Source: a virus. Taken from it: a DNA stretch of 30,171 nucleotides. Of this stretch, positions 13,437 through 25,600 are shown piece after piece. The notes under the pieces are model-generated. The model had not been told where the DNA came from. It ran no database searches and saw only the letters and a program-made list of their open reading frames with translations. The position numbers and the translations under genes are program-made. How positions within the stretch are numbered: the stretch's first letter is position 1; every line of letters starts with the position of its first letter. Location of the stretch: the IMG/VR virus record IMGVR_UViG_3300032217_000923, positions 1 through 30,171 of that record. One strand, given 5' to 3'.

Positions 13437-16400
13437 GTCAAACTCGCAGACTTGGGCAACTATATGCTGCCGAAACTTGGTTAAACAACTATCGCTATCT
13501 GGTTAATCCAGACTTTAAAGCCTATGACTTTGAAAGTCTACGTACTGCATTATTAAATCATGTCCAGGTAAACTATCCTGAAGATTTCAATGACTTTATT
13601 AATAGCAGTGAATATGTTGCGTTGATTGACACGCTGGCATTTATGGGACAAAATTTAGCATTCCGTAGTGATTTAAATTTGCGTGAAACATACTTAGATA
13701 CTGCCAGAGTTCGTGGAAACGTATTAAGTATTGCCCGTCAATTGGGATATAAACCTTTCCGTAACGGCAACGCTGGCGGCTTCTTACGTGTATCTGCAAT
13801 TAAAACTACACAAAATTTATATGACAGTCAGGGTGCAAATTTAGCCGGACAAATCATTGTGTGGGCAGACCCACTGAATCCAGATTTTGCCGAGCAGTTT
13901 ACAACTATTCTCAACGAAGCATTAAACAAAGGGAACCCTGTTGGCCGCCCAATCAGCAGTATTATTAGTAATGGTGTTGTACGTCAACTATATCAAATTG
14001 ATCAGCCGGACAATCGAAGCATGGTTGAAACATTTACATTAAGTGCTAGAAATAGCACAAGCTACGACTGTGAATTATTGCCAATGATGATTGATGCTGA
14101 TTCTCATTTGGCAGTTGAAAGCGAACCTAATCCATATGGTTACATGACTGCATTGTTTAACAATGATGGTACTGGTTATGCTAATGTATCTAACGGTTGG
14201 TTCTTTATGTTTAAGCAGGGTAATCTAAAATATGAAGACTATGTATTAACATCAAGAGTTGAAAATCGTGTAATTGACTTGGCTGGAAGTAGCATCAATG
14301 AAACTGACGTATGGGTACAAAGCATTGATGGACAAGGTAAAATTTTAGATACATGGACTCAGGTTCCAAGTACTGTTGGTAAGAATATTGCGTTTAATGC
14401 AATTAATAAAGATACTAGAAAAATTTACGAAGTAATTACCAGAGAAAATGATGCAATTTCAATTAAGTTCGGCGATGGCACGTTTGCCGAAATTCCTGTT
14501 GGTAACATTCGTATTTGGTATCGTCAAAGTGCAAATGAAAGCGTAGTGTTTACTACAAATGATGTATCGGGACTGCAAGTTTCTATTCGTTATGTTGACG
14601 GACAGGGATTAGAGCAGGATTTAATCTGCACACTTGATTTAATAAATGTTGTCAGCAGTACTGCCAGCGAGTCAATAGATCAAATTAAAAATCGTGCCAG
14701 TCGTACGGCTGCCAGTCAAGACCGTATGATTACTGCTGGCGACTACAACATTTTTCCTGAAGGAAGAATTGGCGGAGTTGATAAAATTCAAACAATTAAT
14801 CGTACATACGCTGGCCAAAGCATGTACGCAGACATACAAGATCCAACCAGTACATATCGTCCTGTATTGACTTTTGCCGATGACGGATTTTTGTACACTA
14901 CAGAAACAACCTTTCAGGATTCTATAAGTGAAATAGCCGGAACAAATGGAATTATCACCTGGGCAGAGAATTTATTATTGAATAGAGGAACTCACCAACT
15001 CTATTATAAAAATCGTGAACCAAAAACCTATCCTCGAGTAACAATCGCAAGTAGCGTAGTTAGTATATTATGGAAAAATATTGATTATACAACAAATTCT
15101 AGTCATGGCTATTTTTACTCAAGTGACGACGTAAACAAAACTCCAATTAGAATTGGTAAAGGTAGTGTTATATTAGAACAACGCAGTTTGCGTAAAAATT
15201 CATTGGTCAATTTTGGTACTAAATGGTCTAAAATATTAGATGTATATCGAGAAGGATTTGGTCTGGCTGATAACGATGGCAACAACAGTGGACTAAGAGC
15301 AAATGGACTTGGTGCTGTGTTTTTAGATGGAATTGTTGCAGATGGTGCCACAGCTGAAAAGTGGATTCCAAACTTACGTACAGTTTTTAATCTCAATGAG
15401 GTCAATGACATTACAGCACAATTGAATAGTCAACAAAGCTTTGGATTAAAATACGATCAAAAGAAAGATAGATGGTTTGTTATTACAGCTGACAATATCG
15501 ATATCAATAAAGATTTTGAGCCAGACACTATTACACCAATGGCCGACGCAGGTTGGTTGATTCGATTTTATTATAATGCTGGTATGTGGTCAGCAGAAGT
15601 ACGCAAAGACCAAACAGTGTTTGGCAGTGCTGGTCAATTAGATTTCCATAATCAGCGTTTTGGCACAGCACTTGATCAAACTACAAAACGTTTGATTAAA
15701 GATTCTGTTAAATTTTTAGCAGTAGCCGACGGACAGATTGTTGGGCAAAGCGAGTTAGACGTTGCTGACTATATCAGACTTGATGACGGCCGCTACGACC
15801 CAAAAAGAGTATCTGTTTTACTTCCAGGACTATTAGATACTCTGGTCCCTAAAAATCCAGATGTCATTTCTGCTCTGGTTGGCTTAACATTAGATACAAA
15901 TTTAAAAATGAAACGTCAGGAATTTGTTGATGCACCAGGTCAATACACAATTGTTCCAGTAGAAACCAATGGCGATTTTAATGTAACTGGCAGACAAAAG
16001 TTAAAGGTACAATATAATCATGTACCATTGCGCGATAATCGAGTTGACTCGTCAACTACCAACATCATTGACATGTTTGTATTAACATCATCATTTAATC
16101 AATCGTTTAGAGCATGGATTGCCGCTGGCGCAAAAGACGGTCTTCGTCCATTGCCATTGACAACTTATGGATTAGGTAAATTGATGCAAGGCATTGAACA
16201 ATATAAGAGTGTAAGCGATAGTATTGTTTATCATCCTGTAAATTATAAAGTATTATTTGGTAGTGGAAGCGATCTTCGTTATCGCGCCGCGTTCCGTGTT
16301 ACAAAAAGTGACGGAACACGTATCAGCGACGCTGAAATTCGCAGTCGTGTAATTGCTAGTGTTAATCGATATTTTGCGGCAGATAATTGGGATTTTGGAG

Positions 16401-16618
16401 AAACTTTCTTCTTCACTGACTTGGCAGCATGGGTTCATAAAGACCTGGGCGGTATTATTAGCAGTATTGTTCTGGTACCAAGACAATCAGGATTATTATC
16501 AAGCGATTTATTTCAAATTAAATGCGACAATGACGAATTGTTTATTAGTAGTGCTACTGTGGCCGACGTTGAAGTTATTACAAGCCTAGTTGCACCAGTT
16601 GTTATATCACAAGGTTAA
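13433..16618 (+). CDS. gp6: gp6 baseplate wedge protein
   Basis: A 1061-aa protein. The N-terminal block YLVNPDFKAYDFESLRTALL, then YINSSEYVALIDTLAFMGQNLAFR-type sequence and LARQLGYKP-type helix (residues about 22-110) is the gp6/GpJ-like wedge signature. Later comes a gp6-like ASRTAASQDRMITAGDYN (about 420-437) and a long C-terminal part. gp6 makes the ring that ties the wedges together around the hub. It is much longer than T4 gp6 (660 aa), as in marine T4-likes. The start is the ATG overlapping gp25; the gp7-like ATG follows the stop by one base. Confidence 0.92.
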   Translation: MSQTRRLGQLYAAETWLNNYRYLVNPDFKAYDFESLRTALLNHVQVNYPEDFNDFINSSEYVALIDTLAFMGQNLAFRSDLNLRETYLDTARVRGNVLSIARQLGYKPFRNGNAGGFLRVSAIKTTQNLYDSQGANLAGQIIVWADPLNPDFAEQFTTILNEALNKGNPVGRPISSIISNGVVRQLYQIDQPDNRSMVETFTLSARNSTSYDCELLPMMIDADSHLAVESEPNPYGYMTALFNNDGTGYANVSNGWFFMFKQGNLKYEDYVLTSRVENRVIDLAGSSINETDVWVQSIDGQGKILDTWTQVPSTVGKNIAFNAINKDTRKIYEVITRENDAISIKFGDGTFAEIPVGNIRIWYRQSANESVVFTTNDVSGLQVSIRYVDGQGLEQDLICTLDLINVVSSTASESIDQIKNRASRTAASQDRMITAGDYNIFPEGRIGGVDKIQTINRTYAGQSMYADIQDPTSTYRPVLTFADDGFLYTTETTFQDSISEIAGTNGIITWAENLLLNRGTHQLYYKNREPKTYPRVTIASSVVSILWKNIDYTTNSSHGYFYSSDDVNKTPIRIGKGSVILEQRSLRKNSLVNFGTKWSKILDVYREGFGLADNDGNNSGLRANGLGAVFLDGIVADGATAEKWIPNLRTVFNLNEVNDITAQLNSQQSFGLKYDQKKDRWFVITADNIDINKDFEPDTITPMADAGWLIRFYYNAGMWSAEVRKDQTVFGSAGQLDFHNQRFGTALDQTTKRLIKDSVKFLAVADGQIVGQSELDVADYIRLDDGRYDPKRVSVLLPGLLDTLVPKNPDVISALVGLTLDTNLKMKRQEFVDAPGQYTIVPVETNGDFNVTGRQKLKVQYNHVPLRDNRVDSSTTNIIDMFVLTSSFNQSFRAWIAAGAKDGLRPLPLTTYGLGKLMQGIEQYKSVSDSIVYHPVNYKVLFGSGSDLRYRAAFRVTKSDGTRISDAEIRSRVIASVNRYFAADNWDFGETFFFTDLAAWVHKDLGGIISSIVLVPRQSGLLSSDLFQIKCDNDELFISSATVADVEVITSLVAPVVISQG

Positions 16619-16619
16619 A

Positions 16620-19600
16620 ATGGAAAAGAACCCAAAATCACTAACTCCTTCTGATGCAGGAATTAAAACATATCCAGGTCAAACCAATGGAGAATATGTT
16701 GCTCCATTGGTTACAGGTTTATTACCAACCATCTTTCGTACTGATACAAATAAAAAAGTATTAAGTGCAGTAGCAGAAGATTTATTCCAACCAAGCGCCT
16801 TGGAAGATTTAAATTTTTCAGTCGGACGCAACACAAGTAAAACTGTAGTAAAAGATTATTTGCCACATCCAACGGCACGTAGACAATTAGAAGCAGGTCT
16901 AGTAGTTTATACTAACAATGGTGCAAAAGCTCTAACAGCAGACAACATTGCTGACGCATGGGAATTGAATGATCGCTCCAACGAAACTCCTGTTCCTGTT
17001 AGTGTACTTGACCTTCCCATTGATTCAGATAAATTTGTCAATTGGACAGATTACTATTGGATTGAACAAGGGATGCCGGTAATTTATATCAGTGCAGTTG
17101 AAGAATTGATTGATATACAGAATGATATTATTGGCAAAAGTAATTATGTAACACCAGTTCAGTCCAATGGAAAACAATTAGAATTAAAAAATGGAATGAG
17201 AATTGTTTTTCAAGTTCGAGAAGGCCAGGCCAGTAGCATCAACGGAGATTATACCTTTACTATGATTGCCAATGGTGAAGTTGAACAGTCATTGAATGTT
17301 GAATTAACAGCATATAACAAAACTAATGTTCGCATTAGTATTAACAATGAAAACAAACAAAACGGTGTAGATTTCATTGTTCTTGGAAATACAATTAAAT
17401 GGTTAACAACTGGACCGGCAGCCGGCGCCACAATTACAGTTGTTTGCAACAATTTCTTTTTAAATGATCCAGCTTTAAATACTCTTCGCAGATGGCAAGT
17501 AAGCGGAGTTGGTTCTCACAGTGGTATTCAATTATTAGGTCGCACACATCAGTATACAAATACAGTATACAGTAAGGCAGTACAAACCCTTTGGGACGAA
17601 ACAGCAGTGTCGTGGGACAGTGTTGAGTGGGATGGTGCAATTCGTGGTATAAATCAAAAGCATTATGTGTGCGAACAAGTTGGTGCTGAGAATCGTAATG
17701 CACACAGCCGAGTTAATGTATGGTACCATAAAACTGTAATACAACAGGTTGCAGATTTCTTAGGGCTAGAATTTAGTGCAATTGCCAACAACAATAATAA
17801 AGCATCGCGCCCAATTGTTGAATTTGATAGAACATTAGAATTATTCAACAACGGCGTAACATATTGCGCCTGGCCAAATCTAGTGGTAGATAGCAATGTT
17901 GTGGCTCCAATTGATATTGTTAATATTAAGTTAAAGACGGAACGATCGTTGGCACTTGACACACGGTATGTAGATTTAATCAACAAGTTAAAGTACGCCC
18001 CAGACCTTTATGTTGAGATTAAATTCAAGGATCGTTTAAAGATTGCAGTTGACAAAAACAGAGTGTCTACTGTTGATTTTAAGAAAATTGATGACGAAGA
18101 AAATAAAGTAATATATGAAGTAAAAGGGAACAGAATTGAATGGCTTGCTGGCCACAGTCCGGCACCAGGCCATACTGTTACGATAAATTATAGAATTGAA
18201 GGTGTGCTATTAAAGGATCTAAGAATTTTATGGTTGGCTGATGGAAATTTCAAAGACAAGATTCTTACCTATTTTAATAATGGTGATGTAACCAGTTTGT
18301 TTCATTATGAACATCCGTCAGACGGCAGAGCAGTAGTAGTTGATACTCCGTATTCATCAAGCAACTATTACCTCAATGAATTTTATTGGTTCAATGGAGA
18401 AGCAAAGTTAGCCAGTTTTCGCTCAACTTGGACTCAACAACCTCGTTTTGAATTATATGATGCAAACCAGGTCAAGTTAAGTACAAACCCAATCAGACCA
18501 CTTGTAATTAATACCACAATTATTAAGGTTGCTGACGGAGATCTGTACGACAATGAGTCCGGTTATAATTTAGAATTTTTGCCTAGTCAATTTACAGAAC
18601 TAAGCAAGGATAATACTATTAAAAATGCAATGTATGATATTGTTTATAATCATACATTGCATAAACAATCAACGTATGAAGAAAATCGCAGTACTAAAAA
18701 CATTCGCGGACCATATTCCTTTAGACGTTTTAAAGGAGGTCAGCTTGCTGACGAATTAAGTATTGGCTATCGTAAAGCCTGGTTTAGACTGCGTAGTTGG
18801 GTAACCCAACTACATGATGTTAATGGGCAAACTGAAGTTCAAATTGATAACTCTGCATGGCCTACATACGAATGGGTACTACATACCAAAGATGGAAATC
18901 TAGTAGTTGCTCATTCTGATGACAATTCACAGGTGGTTGACAATCATGCAATTGCAGCCTTAGGCGAGCCAGTAACTTTTAAAACTTACATTTCTAGTAA
19001 GCCAACCCAAGCAACAATTACAAGTCAAGACGGTACAACCGTTACTGCTCCAATCAATCAGAATGGTGTCTTTGGTTTCACTGTCAGTGAAACTTCGGGA
19101 AATTTGCTTACAGTATCAATAGCTGGGAAGAAATTTTATATCAGAATCATTAATGTCAAGAATGATCCAAGAAATATTAAGTTAAAGTTAAACGGATTAC
19201 CAATTGATTATGCATTTAATATTACTCGTAATACCGATCTGACCATTGACTCTATCAGAGTATTACTCAACGGCATTGGTAAACTAGAAATATGTCACCA
19301 GGGTATCAATACACCTGCTGGCAGTAGTATTTCTGCAATTCCAGGATTTGAACTTAATCCCACTCAGGATATTAGTCTAGGTGAATTTACAGTCAGTCGT
19401 TTAGCATCATCAATGCTTGCAAATATTAACAGTAATAAATTATTTGACGACCAACAATGGATTGAGTGTCCTCAACTGCCAGCATTTAATGGCGCACTAA
19501 TGGTAGATCATAGTGCAATGCGTAGCGCCTGGGCTAGCACAAGATTGAGCCCAACAGTTCAAGACGTTGCAACAGCACGTTCCGTATCCGCTTGGCGTTG

Positions 19601-22600
19601 GTATAGAAAATTTATTTCTAAGATTGAGTCTAATAACAATCTATTAGACTTACAACAATTTGGACCACGTCGTGGTTTAGATAGAATATTAGAAGAACTA
19701 CTATTAGGAATCACATTCAGTTCAGCTGATGCAATCAGTGGCGTTGCATTTAGTACAAATGCAATGCGCTATGCTGGATATGTTGCTGTACAAAATACAA
19801 ATTATCTAATCAATACCGGAACTGATAGTATATACCAAGGCGCTTACGGAACAGACCATGTATATGTTTATGTCAACGATGAATTAATATCTGCATCTCA
19901 GTTTAGTATTGTCAACAATCAGATTATCTTCAATGAAGCATTGACCATTGGAGACCGTGTTGATATCTATTACGGTAATGCATTACAATTATTAACTGGC
20001 ATCCCTGCAAGTCCAACCAAGCTAGGCCTAGCGGAATTATACGTTCCACAAATCGTAACCGAGTCATGGGGAGATAATACAAGTAAGTTTATACAATTAC
20101 ATAATGGATCTAAAATTGCATTATTTGGTAATTCAGAAGAAGATATTAGAAATAAAATTATTTTAGAGTTTGAAAATAGAATCTACCTAGGATGCATATT
20201 CCAGGGCAACACATTGAATAGTAATTATTTGGCCACCACAGTATCGCCAACTATAGCAAATGCACAAATTGCCTGGTATGCAATGAACAACATAGATTAT
20301 CGTGACCGTAATGATTATGTCTCAGACAATGCATGGACTTGGAACTACAACGGCAAAAGCTGGAGAGCCTTTTATATTGATTTATTTGGAACTGACCAAT
20401 TACATACATCGCCATGGAAAGCCTTAGGGTATGCAGATGCACCATCCTGGTGGGAGTTGCATTATTCCTGGACAAATGCAAGTAAACGTCAGGCCCTGAT
20501 TAGAGCACTGCAACATGGTATTGTTACCGAACCAGGCACACCAGAAACCACAGTACCTGAATTTGCAAGAAGCTTTACAACTTATCCAGTTAATCAATTT
20601 GGTAAACTATTGGCTCCTGGCGAATGGAATATTAATTTTGCACCAACTGCTGACATTGCACGTTTACCTTGGGAAATTGGAGCACTAGGTCCTGCTGAAT
20701 TAGCATGGCGTCGTAGTGTTGCAGGTCACTGGGCAACTGTAATGCAACCATTGGATGATTATTCTAAAATCAGTGATTTTGTTGAATCTGGGGTTGATCC
20801 GTTTGTTAGAACAATTCCAACAAATAGTCCTAGAGCCAGGGGAGATATTACATTTAATCCTAGTTACTTTGCACAAAGTAGACCAGTAACTGGAATTGGT
20901 GCAATGCTGTTTGAAGCGTATAGAGAATTTAACCTACCTGGTGAGAATCCATTGGAAGAATTGATGTCAATTGCTCCTAGACTAGAATTTGCCTTGGGAG
21001 GATTTGCGGACTCGCGTATGTCATTGAAGATGTATTATGCAAAGTTTCAAACTGGTAGTTATGTGCCAGATGAAGATTTCTTCATGACATTAAACAATGG
21101 TGTGTCAATGGAGCAATTACGATACAGTGCAGTACGACTTGAAAAAGATGACGCCGGATTCCGAGTATACGGATATGATCCATCAAATCATTGGTTTGAT
21201 GTATTTGCACCAGTTGTTGATAATTCAATAAATCAAATCTCTTCTCGTCGAAGCATTTCAACCAGCTCGGGTGATTTTACAGAATACTTAAATTGGATTC
21301 CAACTAGTATTCGTATACCATACGGCACATACATTACTAATAAACAAGATTTATTGACTCTTTTACTAGGATTAGGAGAATGCCAAAAATCAAAAGGCCT
21401 GTTGCTTGACGAAATTAACAGTCGAGGCACAATTACAGACTGGAAACAGGCTGCACTAGATGCATTTACCTGGATTGATGAACAATGGGACAACAACAAC
21501 TATTGCATAATTGGTCCTGTGACAAACAATGGATTAAAAATTTATCATGCCACTGGTACTCTAGATAGATTAGATGCTGATTTGGGACGAACTGGCAAAA
21601 TTTTATTTGCCAATGGACGTTCGGCATTGGCCAGTGAGTTATTGATTACTCGTGATTATGAAAAAAATGTAGATAAGATTACACCAATCACAGGCGAACA
21701 GATATTGTTTGCAGATCTAGCACAACGCGAATACGAACATGTTGTTTATGTGAACTTGGTTACAAAGTTTGGCGACTTGGTTGCAGATTTACAAACAAAC
21801 AATAGACTTGATGTATTATCATTGAACGGCCGACGTACAACTAAGTGGGACGGACGTCCACATGCTCGAGGTGTTATAATTCAAAGCGATGGGCTATTGC
21901 CTGGATTTGATAGTTTAAGTAATGATGTATTAAAAAGCCACTTTCCCGAGAACAATGCATTTGATACATATAAATCAATAATTGCTCGCGGTGATGTAGT
22001 ACCAGTCAAAGCCACTGTATTAACTGAGCTTATCCAAGATAAAACACAATCTCATTTATATCAACAAGGTCTGCAAAGTTCTGCAGGCACCAACTTGGCA
22101 ATTAATGCAATATTTAGAGACGTTAATATTGATGTTCCTGGAAGAAGCCAGGACGTTGTTGTCAATGAAGAATGGTTATTTAATACTGGAAAATTTGGCA
22201 ATATCAAAGATCAAAAGATATGGGAATTTGAAGTTCGTAAAAGTGACGTATCAACTAATCGTCAAATTGTAAGATTAAGCAACGGCGTTGTTGACAAGCT
22301 CAGTGACAATATCATTGATATTAACATGAATGACCGACGCTGGGTTACTAAGCCGCAAGATCCATTTAACTTTATTAAGATTAATAGAGCAACAAACACC
22401 ACTTTAGAACAAACACAGTCATGGCTGCCAAGTGCAGGTGTAGCCAGTATTGTTGATGTAGATATTCAACACAGAAATATTTCGTCAGTTACAATTGATG
22501 ATTTTAAAAAAATAGACCAATCAAATAAATTTGAAAACTTAGACAGTATTTCATATTATGATACGTTAACAACACGGGATATTTTTAGTGCTCAAGGATT

Positions 22601-25600
22601 TAGCAGAAATAAATCATACAATGTTGATGACCTGGCCTGGAGTGGTGGCGTACTATTTAGAGCCAAAGCCAATATTCCTGCTAGTAGTACAAGTGTAATT
22701 GATCCAGATTTGTATGAACAAGTGGATATTGATTCTCGCCTGCTTCCTGTAATTTGGGTCACTGATTTTGCATACAGTTTAACAAACAAAAAAGGAAGAC
22801 AATACAGAGGCGCATGGTCGCCTGGAGTTGATTACAGTATAAATGATGTGGTATACCGCAACGGCTTGTATTATACCTGTACTCATGCTCATACTTCATT
22901 GGGTCAGTTTATTCAAAGTCAATTAGATACATTAACTATCATTGATGGCGGCGAAGGCTACACGGTCAGTGACACTATTAGCTTTGTATCAGATCAAGGC
23001 ACAGGTGCATCGGCCCGCATCTTAGAAATTGCCAATGGTAAAATTGCGGCTTTCACAGTTAATCGGTCTGGTACAAATTATGAAACCAAACAGACCTACC
23101 TGAAAGTAAATGGCCAACGTTTAGAAGCTTTCAATTACAAAATTAATTACAAAAACATAATCGAAATAGGTGCTAACAGTAACGGAATCATAAGCAAAGT
23201 AAAACCAACTGCACCTGGAGTAAGCAAATTTACAATTGGTAATAATTATACCAGAAACAACGTTGAAATAACTATTGTTGGCAATGGAACCGGTGCTGTA
23301 TTGGTTCCGATCATTGAAGACCAAATTCAAACAGGAGTTGTGTCAAAGAAAGGAATTATTCAATCGTTGACGTTAAAAAACGGCGGTCTAGGATACAGTG
23401 TTGGCGATGTTGTACGTATCCGTAATACTAATAATGCTGACTCGCCGGTTGATGCTATTGCCACAGTAGCCACAGTTGCATCTGTGCAATCAGCAACAGC
23501 TACCGCAGTTGTGCAAAATGGTTCTGTTACGAATGTTAATGTAGTTCAACCAGGGTCAGGATATGTAACACCACCAACAGTTACTATTGCACCACCTAAC
23601 AATCAAGGCACAATTACAAAAACGGTCAATTATTCACCATCAGTTAGTTTTGAACAAGAAAATAAATTGGTCGGGCAAGATATTGCCAATCAATTGATAG
23701 CATGGATTGATGGATTTAATACCAATAGTTTTGACATTGATCCTGCGGTATTTAAAAATGTATTATACAATCTTGAAGGTGATGAAACTATTGCCACCAA
23801 GTGGGGAAATGTAGGTGTTCAATTATGGCAAGCTGATACAGTTGTCAATACACTAATTGATCAGGCAAATATAGCAATGCAAGGACATATTGGTTCTGCA
23901 AATACCTACGTTGTTGATAACGTACCGCGCACATTGCGTCAAGTGACCAATGGAGAATTTACGGTCAATGGATTGACTTATACAAAGAGTTCAGTAGCCC
24001 GAAGCGGATTGAAATGGACTCCTACCACACAAATAACAGCTGGACTACGATCACAATTAATTGACAATGCAGTACAGGCATACATGGGACTTGGAATGTC
24101 TAATGGCGACAACGACACTACTTCTTTTTATAATGATCCTTCTAATATACAAATTGTAAGAACAGAAGTTGGTCATATTTTAGATCTAATTGCACAGGCC
24201 TATACAAATACAGCTTTTGGTGCAACAGTAAATTTATTCAACTATACTGTTAAATCAACTGTTACTCCAAGACAAGCAGTTGCACAAGCTATCCTATCAG
24301 CAAATGGAGGCAGCATTGCATCCTATGTTATAGTAGATGCAGGTGCTGGTTATGTTGACTCATTGCCACCAACTGTTACTGTTTCTGGACAATCTAGTGC
24401 AAGTAAAGCAATTGCAACATTAACATTAACTTCTCCTGGACAAAGTTATTTGTCAGGCGGCACTTATCAATTGTCAGGCGGCACTGGTACAGGCGGATCA
24501 GTTACTATAACAAGCGTAACTGACGAAGTTACTACTACTAAGATCTTGGATAACGGAGTAATCACTGGATTTACAGTTGCCAATGGCGGTAAAAATTATA
24601 CGTCTCCTGCTACAATTAGAATTTCTCGCAAGCCCACTGTATTTTTCTCTGACAGCAACAAGCAAGAGTATCGCAGGGCATTTGCATCAGTTCTTAATGG
24701 TCGTGTTAATGAAATTACTATTAATCCAAATGACCAAGGCAACGTTGTAACACCAAGTGATATTAAAATTCAAATAATTGGTAACGGTCTTGGTGCGATT
24801 GCAAATCCAATTATTACCAATGGTAAATTAACTGGAGTCGAGATTGTATCTGGCGGCAGCGGATATACCACAGCACCACTGGTCAGAGTCATTGATCCAT
24901 ATTGGGCAAATGATGTAATTGAAATTAGTGTTGCGCTAGAAACTATAACCGCAGTTACTGATACACTGGAAGTAGGTAATATTGATAGTATTACAATTTA
25001 TCCAAATGCAAGAAATGTTAACTTTAGCAATACTGCTACCGTAGAAGTGGTTGATCCAACTGGAAACGGCAACGGGGCTCAAATAGGAGTCAAGATTGCA
25101 AATGGTATTATATCTAAGGTAACATCACAATTTACCAACGACACAGGTGGTTCAGGATATGTAAGTTCGCCTACTGTAGTAGTCAGTGGCGGGTCATCTA
25201 CAAATCCAGCAATATTACAAGCCAATATTAAATCATTCTGGGTACTTAAAAACTCTGGATATGGCTGGAATATTCTACAAACATTTGGCCCAATATATGT
25301 TGAGGAAGTGTGTCCTAATGCATTAAACACTGGATTAAACGAAAGTAAAGTTACTTTTGCAAGCCCGCATGGTTTAAGAGAAGGCGAATATTTTGTATTG
25401 TCAGGCTGTAACGATGGCAGTTACGATAGTGTACATGCAGTCAAGGCAGTGGTTGATGACTATAATGTAACTATAGCCGCACGTAGCTCGCAGGATGCAA
25501 TTGCATACAATGTTGTAGCATTCAAGCTACTTCCAGTGAAATTTGATTCAACGTATGACTACGAAGAAACTAAAAACTATTATGACTGGAAAGCTGGAAT

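Noticed and set aside
16590-16619. Upstream extension of the gp7-like frame into gp6
   Set aside because: Would overlap gp6 by about 30 bases without an SD; ATG 16620 has AAGG and sits right after the gp6 stop.
20031-20042. 12-base palindrome GCTAGGCCTAGC in the gp7-like gene
   Set aside because: Short, without a loop and with no context; expected by chance at this length.
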